Shown here: in pieces, positions 12,690-22,106 of the stretch
Position numbering within the stretch: position 1 is the first letter of the stretch
How the letters are laid out: every line of letters begins with the position of its first letter
Origin: Ectobius pallidus
Taxonomy: Eukaryota > Arthropoda > Insecta > Blattodea > Ectobiidae
Length of the DNA stretch: 64,000 bases
Reading direction: 5' to 3'
Assembly: GCA_964059195.1 (NCBI GenBank)
Contig: CAXKWD010000006.1
Span: 7,990,530-8,054,529 of the forward strand
Translations under genes and position numbers: made by a program
The notes under the pieces: generated by a model
What the model was told of the DNA's origin: nothing
Databases searched by the model: none
Seen by the model: the letters and a program-made list of their open reading frames with translations, nothing else

Positions 12690-12840
12690 CATAGTGAAGT
12701 GGTTAAGGCTGCTGGTCAAGGTTTCGTATACCAGTCGATGTGAAATTTACGGTTAGGAATATGTCCCACATAGGCAGGTAGGGCAAGGAGAAGGTCAGAG
12801 GAAGCGAGGGAAAGGAAGAGAATAAAGGAAAGATAAATTA
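12690..12840 (+). repeat. Possible tRNA-derived SINE
   Basis: An A-box-like stretch (TAGTGAAGTGGTTAAGG) begins a segment whose purine-rich body (GGAGAAGG, GGAAAGG) resembles the complement of the bodies at 1260 and 14600. The B box is poor. Confidence 0.35.
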
Positions 12841-13310
12841 TTTAATTTTTCCCAGTTCCCCATTTGCATAACAGATGGCGTAGCTAGTAGTTAAAATGGT
12901 GAGACATTTAGAAGGTGACATTGGAACCCTAAACCCCAGTTTCCCCTTTGGCACAATAGATGGCATAGCTACCCTGGCGGTCCCCATTAGAGTTGGTGGG
13001 AGGAGCCTAGTACACAACCTAAAATTGTTTTTCACAGAAATTATTTGGCTACTCACTTGACAATTTAGACTGAAGATACTTTTCCGTTTACGGAATACTT
13101 CAGCATGTTCACCATCAGGATTCATTACAGGAACATCGATGGCTCCCACAACCCCAGGAAACCTGGACCTTTCATACACATGCTGGCTGACACTCAGCTT
13201 GATCCAGGAACTTGACAAATTGTGGCCTTTTCCCAGCAATTAATTCAGATATCTTTCTTATAATCCTGCTCACAGTTGGCTGGCTTACTCCACGCAAGTC
13301 TGAAAATTAC
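12838..13310 (-). pseudogene. Harbinger transposase remnant
   Basis: The frame at 12838-13239 carries RFPGVVGAIDVP followed by GEHAEVFRKRKSIFSLN. This is the block around the first catalytic aspartate in PIF/Harbinger nucleases, where the family usually has GAIDGTH. Upstream, in another frame (13240-13310), is a helix-turn-helix-like GVSQPTVSRIIRKIS. The shift between frames and the loss of later catalytic motifs make it a pseudogene. The transposase normally cuts and pastes the element together with a Myb-like partner. Confidence 0.75.
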
Positions 13311-13904
13311 CTGTAAAATATGTAAGGAAAACAATAACTATTGGGTACATTTATATCATAACCTTAAATGTATGCAAGACCATATAACATAACCTCTAAA
13401 AAATGAAATACACTATAATATAAATCTGGCCTTTTATCCTTACCTGTAGCATAATATCGTAACGATATTAGTAGTAGATACCGGCGGAACTGGTAATTAT
13501 TCGACTAAAAATTATTCAGTCCATCTTCAAACATGGTTACGAGGATATCCAACACCGTCTGCTTATCAAAACTAGGCTATATCTAGCTTTAAATTCGCTA
13601 TCCAAATTCAATAGGGTTTTATTAATAAATTATTAATAGGGTTTTGCAAATCTCTAATAATAAGCCGAGAAACAGGTGCAGCGTCGATAATTTCCTGGAT
13701 GCCGCCAAACTTCCAAAATATCAGCCATATTTAATTATGTGAATACGCCAAAGTCAAAGTCAAAGTCGCGATTGACGGTGACTTCGAAGTAAAGTCACAA
13801 TCGAAGTTTACTTTCGTCAAAGTCTCGACTGTGAATACGAAAATGGCGACTTTGTTCTTTGTAAAGTCGACTTTCATCCAAAGTCTTGTTTATGAATACC
13901 AGCC

Positions 13905-14284
13905 TACGTGCCGTAGTTCATAGTTTGACTTCTGCCATTGTGTCGTTGTCACTGCTTCTGTCAGGTAGAAGTCTTCCCAGATCTCGTTTTCTTTTCTTTG
14001 GCGCTCTTGCAGTGCGTCTTTCACCGCTTGCGTTGTCGGCAACAGGTGTTTCAGCCTGAGATCCTCTAATAGGTACGTCTCTCGTGCCATCACATACGTT
14101 AGTCTGGAGGGCGATACTGTGGAGTTGCTGTTCTGTTAGTTGTTCCCAAATGGTTTCCAGTCCGTACGTTAAGGTAGGCAGTACTTTCGTTTCGAAAAGT
14201 TTCATTGCCGTCTGTAATGATATTAACTGTATGTTTTCTATATCATTGATTGCTCTTACTGCTGCTATCAGTCTCTGTTTCAGG
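13905..14284 (-). pseudogene. LINE X, C-terminal segment
   Basis: The minus-strand frame from 14284 reads QRLIAAVRAINDIENIQLIS and then LFETKVLPTLTYGLETIW, the thumb and connection region of the RT. It shifts frame near 14090 and continues to TTTQWQKSNYELRHV. It belongs with the RT at 38816-40200 and is separated from it by 24.5 kb of inserted DNA. Confidence 0.88.
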
Positions 14285-14559
14285 TAGAGATGGGGAATAT
14301 TTCTTGTAACTGTTACTTTGTAACTGTTACATGTATGTAACGGTAACGACCTGTTACAAAAAATCAAAAGTAACGGTTACCAAAGTTCCTCCTAGGATAT
14401 CTTATTTTCGTCTCAACCAAAGGCAGAACCAGAAAATACTGAAAGGAGGGACCGACACAGACGAACGTTTGCTATTATTTGGAAATCCAAAAAATGGGGG
14501 TCCTCCCCCGGGATTTTTTATTAAAAAACGAGGGAAAAACAGGTCGTCCCTTTAGCTCT

Positions 14560-14790
14560 TCCCACTCGAGACATCTAGATGTGAATGGTGGAACTACTAG
14601 CAGTATTGGAAATTCTGACTCCCCCCCTTTCACCACTTCTTTACCCTTTCCTACTAATCAATCCGTTTTCTCCTTTACCCTACCTATCTATTCCTATCCT
14701 TTAAATGTTCGACCCAAGGAGATCCGAACACGGGACCGCTAGCATATTAGCCCTTCATCTTACCCACTACGCCATCGAGCAATCATTACA
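14560..14790 (-). repeat. tRNA-derived SINE
   Basis: On the minus strand a tRNA-like head starts near 14785 with GATGGCGTAGTGGGTAAGAT (A box) and a B-box-like GTGTTCGGATCTCC. It is followed by a body reading as the complement of CTTTACCCTTTCC and CCTACCTATC, similar to the copy at 1260-1446. Confidence 0.55.
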
Positions 14791-15274
14791 ATGAGAAGCG
14801 AAAATTCATCTATTTAAGTTTAGACATCTGCATGAAATGGCGGAGATTGATCATTTCCTATTAATTGCATTTGTGTGAAGTGAAATAAAATCCCTTTAGG
14901 AAGGCCTACAGGCTGAGGTAGATTTCGAAGTGCTTTTGGTTTAATTTATTGTCACTGCGCAGTTCTCTTCTTCTTTAGCCTTGGCATGATAAACCCGCAA
15001 TAATAACTGCAAAAAAGAGGAAAGAGCACTTTTTAAAACATTCAAATTTCGCCTTATATGAGAGCTATCGAGAAACTAGGTATTGATTTGTAGAGTACTC
15101 ATCAAGAGCTTTTCAACGATACCCCACAAGACGTGAGTAGTATAAGAATGGTACAACGGCCATGAAATGCCACATTTTTTTGGTCACCTGACCATATGCG
15201 GCGCGGCGCATGTCTCATGTGGCAGTGACCTGAGCTGGTTTGTTCAAGGTTTTTCGCATTGTTTGGTAGGAATA

Positions 15275-15765
15275 CAAGTTGGGATATCATTTAAGTTAAT
15301 TTATATGAGCAGGTGTTCATGTTGACATTGATGGATCGAGTCATTGTTGCGATGTATGTTAATTTGGGCGTTGCCCGTTATGCCCGTATTAGGAGGCTTA
15401 TAAGGACAAGTTGGGATATCATTTAAGTTAATTATATGTGCAGGTGTTCATGTTTGCATTGATGAATCGAGCCATTGTATGAAGTAGTTAGCAGGCGGTC
15501 ACGTATATTAATTTTGGACGTTGTCCGTATGTCCATAACAGGAGGCTTTGACATTGACTTAAGTGGATCTGTTCAGGACGAGTCGGAATGTCGTATAAGT
15601 TAAATATATATGAGCAGGTGTTCATTTTATGTTGACATTGATAAATCGAGCCATTGTTTAAATGCGATGTAGCAATGAGAATTGGATGTTTCCTTATGTG
15701 GGAATAGCAGATGGTCACGTATCTTAATTTTGGGCGTTGTCCGTATGTGACCTAAGCGGAAAATT
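15275..15765 (+). repeat. Degenerate tandem repeat, three units of 130-180 bp
   Basis: The three units begin near 15278, 15408 and 15579. They share GATATCATTTAAGTTAA, GAGCAGGTGTTCATG, ATCGAGCCATTGT and GGGCGTTGTCCGTATG. The array lies immediately outside the first Maverick gene and may be its subterminal region, but no inverted partner was found near 34.7 kb. Confidence 0.7.
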
Positions 15766-15997
15766 AATGATAGGTTTTGGCCGCAGCGGATGATCAAGAT
15801 TTATAATAGCCGTGATATTAATGGCGCGTAAGAGACGTGCGCGCGCATGAACGAGCCGCGGTTGTTCCAATTGGTTGAATCCTTTTCACGAGTTGCTATT
15901 GGTTTTCCCGATCCTTGGTGGGATTTGTACTTTTATTATTGGTCAAAATATTTCAAGTGGGGGATATGTGCAAATACGACCTAACAGTCTAGAGCGC

Positions 15998-16006
15998 TAT
16001 ATATAA
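15998..16006 (+). promoter_or_regulatory. TATA box of the spliced proline-rich gene
   Basis: TATATATAA lies about 50 bp upstream of the ATG at 16057, with the expected start site near 16030. Confidence 0.6.
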
Positions 16007-16056
16007 GGTAATGGAGGATTACAAAATATCAGCAGTCGCCGATTTCTACTCTTGAA

Positions 16057-17215
16057 ATGGACTTGAGAATATTGCCAAGAAGCGACGAGCCATCGTCGCC
16101 GTATTCGTCAACACTAATGTAAGCAATAATATTGTATATTGATATATGCATCCAAGCTAAATTATATTTTATACTTATTATATTTTATATTTATTAAGTA
16201 TTAAAACATTTCAGATGATTCGATTTTAATACCATTTTTAGCTAATTTCTCCACCATTTTAATTCCATTTCAACAGTTTATTATATTTTATTTGTTAAGT
16301 AGTAAAAAATTTCAGATGATTCGATATTAATAACATTTTTAGCAGTATAAAATTCTATAGGAATAGAAAGTTTCCTGAATAATTTCCCCCACCATTTTAA
16401 TTCCATTTTAACAGTCAGAACAACGGAATAGAAAATTTCCTGAATAATTTCACCACCATTTTAATTCCATTTTAACAGTCAGAACAACGTTTATCATACA
16501 TTGAAAAATTATATTTAAATGGTAGAAATTACTCTAATTATAAAGTCTAGAACCAACACATATCAGTCGACTTACACATACATTTTTTTTTAAAATTGTA
16601 ATGCATATGTAACAAGTGCTATCTCAATTTATTACAGGGTATTATCACCATCGCCACCGCCACCGCCGAGGACCCAGTCACCCCTACCGTCTATAGACGA
16701 GGAGGAGGTTCACGCCCAGCCGCCGGAGATGTTCTTCGGAGAGGAGGAGGAGCAACGAAGATCGCCGGCGCCGGCATCGCCCGAGCCTCAATACCTCAAC
16801 GAGGTAGTACAGCCACCGCCCGAACTCCACCCACCGCCGCCACCATCACCACCTGAGGCTCGGGCGGCATACTTCCACATGGAAAATCTTCCATATCATC
16901 CAATGGAGGTGGAATACCCCTGCGGCCATCTAATAGGGATACACGGCACCGAGCACCACCTTGTTGAGTGCAATGGCCGCCGCCATACCACCAGGTGCGA
17001 CGGCCCACTGCGGGGGAGGGCGGATATATGGACGCGTGGATGTGACGAGCTATGTACGGAATTCGTACAAATATGTTTCAAAGTAAGTAAAATATGCATA
17101 TGTGATATTAAATCTATGTCCTATTATGTGTAAATAGTAGTTCTAAATTCCTCATCAATCTGTGTTTCAGATCGGGAGAGACATATTACGTTCCTTCGAA
17201 GGAGCTCCCCGCTAA
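16057..17215 (+). CDS. Three-exon gene, proline-rich Cys/His protein of unknown function
   Basis: Exon 1 is 16057-16118, exon 2 is 16638-17082 and exon 3 is 17171-17215 (stop 17213-17215). All junctions are GT-AG (AAT|GTAAGC; TTACAG|G; AAA|GTAAGT; TTTCAG|A), and the joined frame is open for 183 codons. The first half is acidic and very proline-rich (PPPPP, PPSPP runs). The second half has a compact Cys/His cluster (YPCGHLIGIHG, EHHLVEC, HTTRC, RGCDELC) that could bind zinc. A poly(A) signal follows at about 17262. I recognise no family. Its place just outside the integrase suggests a Maverick accessory gene, possibly captured from the host and involved in host interaction; that is inference. 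Confidence 0.68.
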
Positions 17216-17469
17216 TGTGAATTCATATAAATCCATAAAAAAGTTATATGTGTACATATGAAGTAATAAAAAAAAAGTTACTTATATTGCTTTCTCATTT
17301 ACGAGTCCATGTCAATATCCTTAACATATGAATAGGCTCATTGTAAGAAGTATTGGGAAATAGGAGTTCTAGAAAAATATAAACCTTTCCATTTATATCC
17401 TGAAATAAGACACAATTTTTTCATCAAATAATGTATTTTATTCAAGTACATTCATTGTAACATTGCCAT

Positions 17470-18387
17470 TCAATCAACTATGTCTTTTATATCTATCCAA
17501 GAATTTTGGTCGCTTGGAAAACCTAACCATTGTACATATACTTTATTCCCCTTTTTTTTCAAAATTTTTTCCACTAAATAAGTAGAAGGATATTTAGTTT
17601 TTTGTAGTTCTTCATTATAAAAAGCACCAGTAATTGCATTCCCTTGAAAATCCTTCAACAGATAAGTCACAGGCCGTGTTAGCTGCACCTTAGCAATCTT
17701 AAAGAGTTCAGTAGTCCATGATGGTAGGTAGCCTTTAGTAAAGAGTGCTTTATGTTTCGAAATACGTACAGAGTCACCAACTTTGGATTTAGGTTTACGT
17801 TTCATCGTATTCTTATAGCTGAATATTGTAGAAAGTAAATTGTTATTAGTCACATTAATAGGTTTCATTTTAATTGTAGAATGTTCTGTTCGGTTGTATT
17901 GATGTACAAAATGCTGCAATATATCAATCCATTTATAGGACCCCTGTGCAGAAAAATAAGTGAATAATTTACTTTTTAAAGTTCTTATAAAACGTTCTGC
18001 TATGCAAGCCTTCATCGTGCTATGTACGGAGTAGTGGTTTATTCCGTTCTTTTTCATTAGTGCTTGGAAGTCCTTGTTATAAAATTCTTTTCCTTTATCA
18101 GTTTGAAAATTTCTTGGCATCGTAGGAAGTTCTTGTAGAATACTCTTCATCTGACTCGTAACCTGTTGTGCCGACTTGTCCTTCAAAGGCCTTGCCCATG
18201 CATATTTTGAATATACATCGATTACCACCAATACGTATTTGAATCCTCTATTCTGCTTAGCATACGATGTCATGTCCATTAAATCACTTTGAAATAAGTC
18301 ATATAAACCTTTCGTAATAACATGTCTTCTATCAAATGTTCTTCTTGCAGACCTATGGAGTTCACCCGCAATTGCATGCTTGCTCAT
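17470..18387 (-). CDS. INT: Maverick integrase (retroviral DDE type with chromodomain)
   Basis: The protein has 305 residues. A DDE core is visible: D35 in FQSDLMDM, D97 in FQTDKGKEFYN and E131 in ACIAERFIRTLK, giving 33 residues between the last two, which as I recall is usual for this family. Residues 266-305 form a chromodomain (YLVEKILKKKGNKVYVQWLG, then NSWI). The enzyme joins the element's ends to host DNA in the nucleus, and the chromodomain may steer it to modified histones. The ATG overlaps the stop of the upstream gene (ATGA). No lesion is visible. An N-terminal HHCC zinc finger is not obvious, and the N-terminus (HRSARRTF) may be shortened. Confidence 0.93.
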   Translation of the reverse strand: MSKHAIAGELHRSARRTFDRRHVITKGLYDLFQSDLMDMTSYAKQNRGFKYVLVVIDVYSKYAWARPLKDKSAQQVTSQMKSILQELPTMPRNFQTDKGKEFYNKDFQALMKKNGINHYSVHSTMKACIAERFIRTLKSKLFTYFSAQGSYKWIDILQHFVHQYNRTEHSTIKMKPINVTNNNLLSTIFSYKNTMKRKPKSKVGDSVRISKHKALFTKGYLPSWTTELFKIAKVQLTRPVTYLLKDFQGNAITGAFYNEELQKTKYPSTYLVEKILKKKGNKVYVQWLGFPSDQNSWIDIKDIVD

Positions 18388-19328
18388 ATTGATATATATC
18401 CTTTTAATTTTAATTCTCCCAGTATCTCTTTTATCTCGTTATCATGAGCGGTATTACCTGCTTGAGACGAAGCTATCAACAGTTTAAGTCTATCTACCAA
18501 TAAGTTAGGATTGTTCCAGTACTTATAGTCGATCTTATGATTAATATGCACATCCTTCCATGGAGATATGAGACCGCCTTTTTTCGTCTTTGTCTGCTTA
18601 CCTTTTTCTTCCTTATACATTGGAGCGATAATAGTTTTAAATTTGCGATGAAATGACACTATAACAGGCTCATCTTTCACATGTCCTACTCTATGCACGT
18701 TCGAATAATCTAAAATAGCTTTATAGTTCCGCAAGTCATCATCAGTATAATGTTCGGGTTTTACTCTAAATATTAATTCAAGTAGCCCATGTGTTACATT
18801 GTATGTTTTATCATTTACCAGTAGAATGTCCCCAGTTGGATTAAATTCTTATTCCACGTTTCCAAGCTTCAATAAACCGTCTTCATATGTCGGTCCAAAT
18901 ACTCTATCAACTCCTTTCATATCATGTGATGGGCTTATATACGGATTCAAGTAATCGTCGACTAGCGCCTCACTTCTCACTTCATCCAAAGGTCTATTTT
19001 TTTCAGGTGTATATGTAGAGGTGGACAGTCCAGTTTTTTTTTCGGGCGTGTGTGCAGGCGTGACCAACCCAGCATATGGTTCTTCTTCCCCATCATCCTG
19101 TTTCGTATTATCTGTGTCAGTATCCTGTGTGATAGATTCATTAGGCGGACCTCCTTTCTGTAAATTGATCAGCTCCTTCAGCGGAAGTATGACGGGCTGT
19201 AAGGACTTCGTGCTCATATTGAAATCATCCTGCTCCTGTGTCTGTAATGCAAGAAGCTTTTGTTTTATACTTTTGCTATGACGGATGATGTCGCGCAGGA
19301 CTTTTTTTTGATGTTCGTTGAGCAACAT
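18384..19328 (-). pseudogene. Conserved Maverick protein of unknown function, one nonsense codon
   Basis: The reading frame runs 314 codons from ATG at 19328 to TGA at 18384 and is broken only by an in-frame TAA at 18849-18851. The N-terminus (LNEHQKKVLRDIIRHSKSIK) is a charged helix, the middle is acidic with TPEKK repeats, and the C-terminus has GDILLVNDKTYNVTHGLLEL and NNPNLLVDRLKLLIASSQAG. I recall these segments from a domain found repeatedly beside integrases in insect Mavericks (annotated, I believe, as DUF8207). Because the homology continues in the same frame past the TAA, I read this as one gene with a single nonsense mutation rather than two genes. Confidence 0.75.
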
Positions 19329-19359
19329 CTCTATGAAGAGTAAATAATAGCGTCAAATA

Positions 19360-19947
19360 TTACGATATATATTTGTTCGGATAATCGTATTTTCCAAGTT
19401 TTGTACGACTTATAATTGTTAGGAAGATCGGATGTATATCTTTATGACGTTTGTCAGCTACGTGAAAAGATAGTTGATCCGTTGTAGTAAGCGAAATTGG
19501 AGAGTCATCTAAAATTAGGTCCTTACCGTTTAAGTGTATGTATACAAACTCAGAAGGAATGCTTGGGTGGGATATATATATATCCAACAGTTCGCAATTT
19601 ATTGGGAAACTGAAATAATCATCTCCAGTGCTCAGGGTATAAGCACTCGTATCATTGTTCTGATGTTGGATGGACTGGATGTAGTTAAAGTTCACTTGAT
19701 ACATAGTATCAAACTTATTCATAATTACTTCCAGCTTTTGAGTTAGAATTTGCGTTTGTTGAACAAGACTTGAAATTTGTCCTTCTAGGGTCGTAAGAAT
19801 ATCACTAGTAACAAACGTATGACTTTGATTCTGAAGCTGTGCTAAAAGATATTGTTTTGTTACCACATCGTCTTGTAATTGTGGCGGTGCTACTTGTGTT
19901 AGCCGCACGTTGTTAAAAACTATGTTATTTTGATCATCCTTACTCAA
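19360..19947 (-). CDS. Fibre-like protein with coiled coil (paralogue A)
   Basis: The open frame is 195 codons but starts at a TTG, with stop codons immediately upstream and no ATG until about codon 76. It opens with VFNNVRLTQVAPPQ and DDVVTKQYLL, resembling the '(D/N)xxDAVTKxYV' signature common at the base of phage and viral fibres. A heptad-rich stretch (EGQISSLVQQTQILTQKLEV) follows, then a beta-rich C-terminal third (SEFVYIHLNGKDLILDD). A trimeric attachment fibre is plausible but inferred. The start overlaps the stop of its paralogue. The missing ATG may be a lesion or reflect non-AUG initiation. Confidence 0.55.
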   Translation of the reverse strand: MSKDDQNNIVFNNVRLTQVAPPQLQDDVVTKQYLLAQLQNQSHTFVTSDILTTLEGQISSLVQQTQILTQKLEVIMNKFDTMYQVNFNYIQSIQHQNNDTSAYTLSTGDDYFSFPINCELLDIYISHPSIPSEFVYIHLNGKDLILDDSPISLTTTDQLSFHVADKRHKDIHPIFLTIISRTKLGKYDYPNKYIS

Positions 19948-20222
19948 TTATTATTACCATTGATATCGATATTCAGTTTCGATAATAGATTTTTCTGAAC
20001 GTCCTCCAATTCTTTTAGCACATAACCTTTCGTCACAACGTCATATGCTTCCTCGGGATCAGCAACTACAGTTATTCGCACGTTGTCAAATACAACATTT
20101 CCATGGATGTCCATGTGGAAGGATTCAGTAGGATACATATTTCTCCGTCTCGTAATAAACGGACGTGGATATAGCGATCTGTCTCTACAGATAAACTGTT
20201 GCCCCTCTCGTATGTAACTCAT
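19944..20222 (-). CDS. Short fibre-like protein (paralogue B)
   Basis: The start at 20222 (MSYIREGQQFICRDRS) gives 92 residues. The segment VVFDNVRITVVADPEEAYDV and VTKGYVLKEL aligns with the first 35 residues of the neighbouring protein, so the two look like tandem paralogues or a split gene. It lacks the C-terminal beta-rich head. It could supply a tail or adaptor segment. Function is inferred from the fibre-like signature only. Confidence 0.55.
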   Translation of the reverse strand: MSYIREGQQFICRDRSLYPRPFITRRRNMYPTESFHMDIHGNVVFDNVRITVVADPEEAYDVVTKGYVLKELEDVQKNLLSKLNIDINGNNN

Positions 20223-20270
20223 ATCGTGCGTGTATATGTGTATGTGTGTATCATTCAAACTTCCTTGTAG

Positions 20271-21081
20271 TTATGATTCGATATCTTCAGAGTCAATGTT
20301 TATATTGTTGTCTATAGCTAAACAGTATTTACATTTATTTTTTTCCTTTGTTCTATTGATGGTAATGAATCCGTGTTTACTAGCAGACCAACACTTTCTA
20401 CATATTTCTTGGAAACGTGGAAATGACATATCACAGTTAACATAGTCATCATAGGCATGTTTTAGATTCATAAGGTCCATTTGAAAGAGAATGATAAAGT
20501 TACAATTATCTCTTATCAATTGTTTAGGTATCTTGGAATATGTCTGCATTAAGTAGAACACATCAATATGCTTATGCCTTCCCATACTAAAGTATTGCTG
20601 CATCATTTTTTGAGGATCGCAAGCAACATCGTCAAAGATGAATAGCGAATGAGACTTCGCTTCCGCAGGCGGTGGAACTGTATTATCGGTTGTGTGAAAT
20701 TTGTAGTATCCAATGGCCGGCGTACGTGTTAAAACATCATCCAAATTCTTGTATGCGTTTTGATACAGCGTGGGTGAATATATATATATATATATTCTTG
20801 AATTTCAACCCATTTGGATGATAAATTAGGTTCAGTAACAAGTTCGTCTTCCCACATCCACTCGGGCCTGCAATGATACATCTTATTGTGTTTCGAAACA
20901 GCACGGAATGCTTAACTTCATGTGTTTGGGGGGTTGTGCATATATTTGCTATCGGTAGGGATATGCTCTGCTTTTCCGGTAGTGTACCGAAGTTCAGTTC
21001 TTTGGATTGACAATATTGTTCATGTCGTTTGAAGTTATCTCTCCGCTTTATAGCAGCCTTACAAATACCACATACGAACAT
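20271..21081 (-). pseudogene. ATPase: FtsK/HerA (A32-like) genome-packaging ATPase, frameshifted
   Basis: The N-terminal part (20737-21081) has a C2H2-like finger (C4, C7, H20, C24) and a Walker A loop, AGPSGCGKTNLL. The C-terminal part (20271-20744) has Walker B SLFIFDDVACD and the downstream GRHKHIDVFYLMQTYSKIP segment typical of Maverick ATPases. The two lie in different frames. The break falls in a 20-bp AT repeat at 20777-20796, where a change of one dinucleotide would realign them. The enzyme normally pumps genomes into procapsids. Everything except the AT slip looks intact. Confidence 0.88.
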
Positions 21082-21156
21082 TGTCGTAGAGTGATGTGTC
21101 AGAAACTGATGTGTAAAGGTAAGTGTACGTAATATTTAATATCTTTCATACGACCT

Positions 21157-21163
21157 AAAAAAA
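21157..21163 (-). terminator. RNA polymerase III terminator
   Basis: Seven consecutive T on the minus strand begin two nucleotides after the last base of the tRNA-Leu gene. Confidence 0.85.
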
Positions 21164-21165
21164 TT

Positions 21166-21248
21166 GTCAGGTGCAGGATTTGAACCTACGACCCCTCTGG
21201 GGGACCAGAACTTAAGTCTGGCGCCTTAGACCACTCGGCCAACCTGAC
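21166..21248 (-). tRNA. trnL-UAA: tRNA-Leu (anticodon UAA)
   Basis: The 83-nt gene folds as a type II tRNA. The acceptor stem GTCAGGT/ACCTGAC is perfect. A box is TGGCCGAGTGG and B box is GGTTCAAATCC. The anticodon stem CCAGA/TCTGG encloses the loop CTTAAGT, giving UAA, which reads UUA (leucine) and is not a stop suppressor. The long variable arm pairs CCCCC with GGGG. A T7 terminator follows directly. Unlike the SINE heads in this window, it has no body or tail. It sits between the Maverick ATPase and PLA2 genes. It should be transcribable. Whether the element captured it or inserted around it is unknown. Confidence 0.93.
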
Positions 21249-21254
21249 TTGCGA

Positions 21255-21350
21255 TTGCGGAGGAGGAGGAGTATCAAGATGGAACGTAACATGAGGAGGA
21301 GGAGGGGGAGGAGGGGGAGGAGGAGGGGGAGGAGGAGGAGGAGGAGAAAG
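21255..21350 (+). repeat. GGA-rich purine tract
   Basis: Runs of GGAGGAGGA and GGGGGAGG between the tRNA and the PLA2 gene. The complementary Leu/Leu frame on the minus strand is an artefact of this tract. Confidence 0.8.
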
Positions 21351-21458
21351 ATTGTACTATGATGGGGAGAGGAACAAGTTGGAACTTGTACATTATGCTG
21401 TAATGTTGGTAGAAAAAATAGATAAGTATCCACATCGCACGCAACAGGAGCTCATATC

Positions 21459-22106
21459 ATGTCAGGACGTGTTCGGAGAAGGACCTCTGGAAAAGGAGTT
21501 TTAAACACTATCATAAACAAGCTTCCACTCGAGTTACACATACCAGGATATAACTTTTGTGGTCCGGGAACAAAACTAAAACGTCGCTTGGCACGAGGAG
21601 ATACGGGCATAAATAAACTTGATGAGGCTTGCAAACATCACGATATTGCATACGGAAAGCATTCCGACAAATCATCGCGTCACATCGCTGATTTAGAACT
21701 TGCTAACAGGGCTTGGGAACGTGTAAAAGCGCCCGACGCTTCATTTAAAGAAAAGGCAGCAGCATTATTAGTGACAAATTTAATGAAAGGGAAAGTAAAA
21801 ATGGGAGCTGGGGTAAAAATGAGGAGCAAAAGAAAAACGTCAAAAGTACAAGCTCAGCAAATTAATCGAATGATGGTAGCTAAAAAAACAATTAAACGAA
21901 GTAAAAATCCTAAAAGAAGGACTCTAAAAATTCCTAAGAGAGGTGGTATTTTACCGCTACTTCCAATATTGGCCGGGATTTCGGCACTCGGTAGTTTAGC
22001 CGGTGGGAGTGCAGCTATTGCAAATGCTGTAAATACTGCAAAAAGAATAAAAAATCGTTACAAGAATCCGAACGTCATAATCAGACTATGGAAGCCATCG
22101 CACTAG
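21459..22106 (+). CDS. Minor virion protein with parvovirus-like phospholipase A2 domain
   Basis: The protein has 215 residues. Residues 30-37 (GYNFCGPG) form the calcium-binding loop and residues 54-63 (LDEACKHHDIAY) hold the catalytic His-Asp pair of the parvoviral VP1-type PLA2 fold. A strongly basic middle (lysine/arginine runs, residues 110-150) suggests nucleic-acid binding. A Gly/Ala/Leu hydrophobic stretch at about 164-190 could insert in membranes, like the small core or minor proteins processed in adenovirus relatives. In parvoviruses this domain acts during endosomal escape; here that role is inferred. The frame is intact and overlaps the protease start by 19 bp. Confidence 0.85.
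   Translation: MSGRVRRRTSGKGVLNTIINKLPLELHIPGYNFCGPGTKLKRRLARGDTGINKLDEACKHHDIAYGKHSDKSSRHIADLELANRAWERVKAPDASFKEKAAALLVTNLMKGKVKMGAGVKMRSKRKTSKVQAQQINRMMVAKKTIKRSKNPKRRTLKIPKRGGILPLLPILAGISALGSLAGGSAAIANAVNTAKRIKNRYKNPNVIIRLWKPSH

Larger units (their letters stand above)
10042..13901 (-). mobile_element. Decayed PIF/Harbinger element with a nested LINE
   Basis: The ends are imperfect inverted repeats: GGTCGTATTCAAGAACGCGA at the left, and GGTATTCATAAACAAGACTT as the reverse complement of the right, each followed by AAAGTCGACTT-rich subterminal repeats. A Harbinger transposase remnant lies at 12838-13310. A LINE fragment occupies about 10340-11420. The expected 3-bp target duplication is not apparent. 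A lysine/glutamate-rich frame at 11568-11700 might be the remains of the Myb-like second Harbinger protein, but this is a guess. Confidence 0.65.

Noticed and set aside
21166..21248. Stop-suppressor tRNA explaining the in-frame TAA codons
   Set aside because: The anticodon is UAA, which reads UUA (Leu); a TAA suppressor would need UUA.
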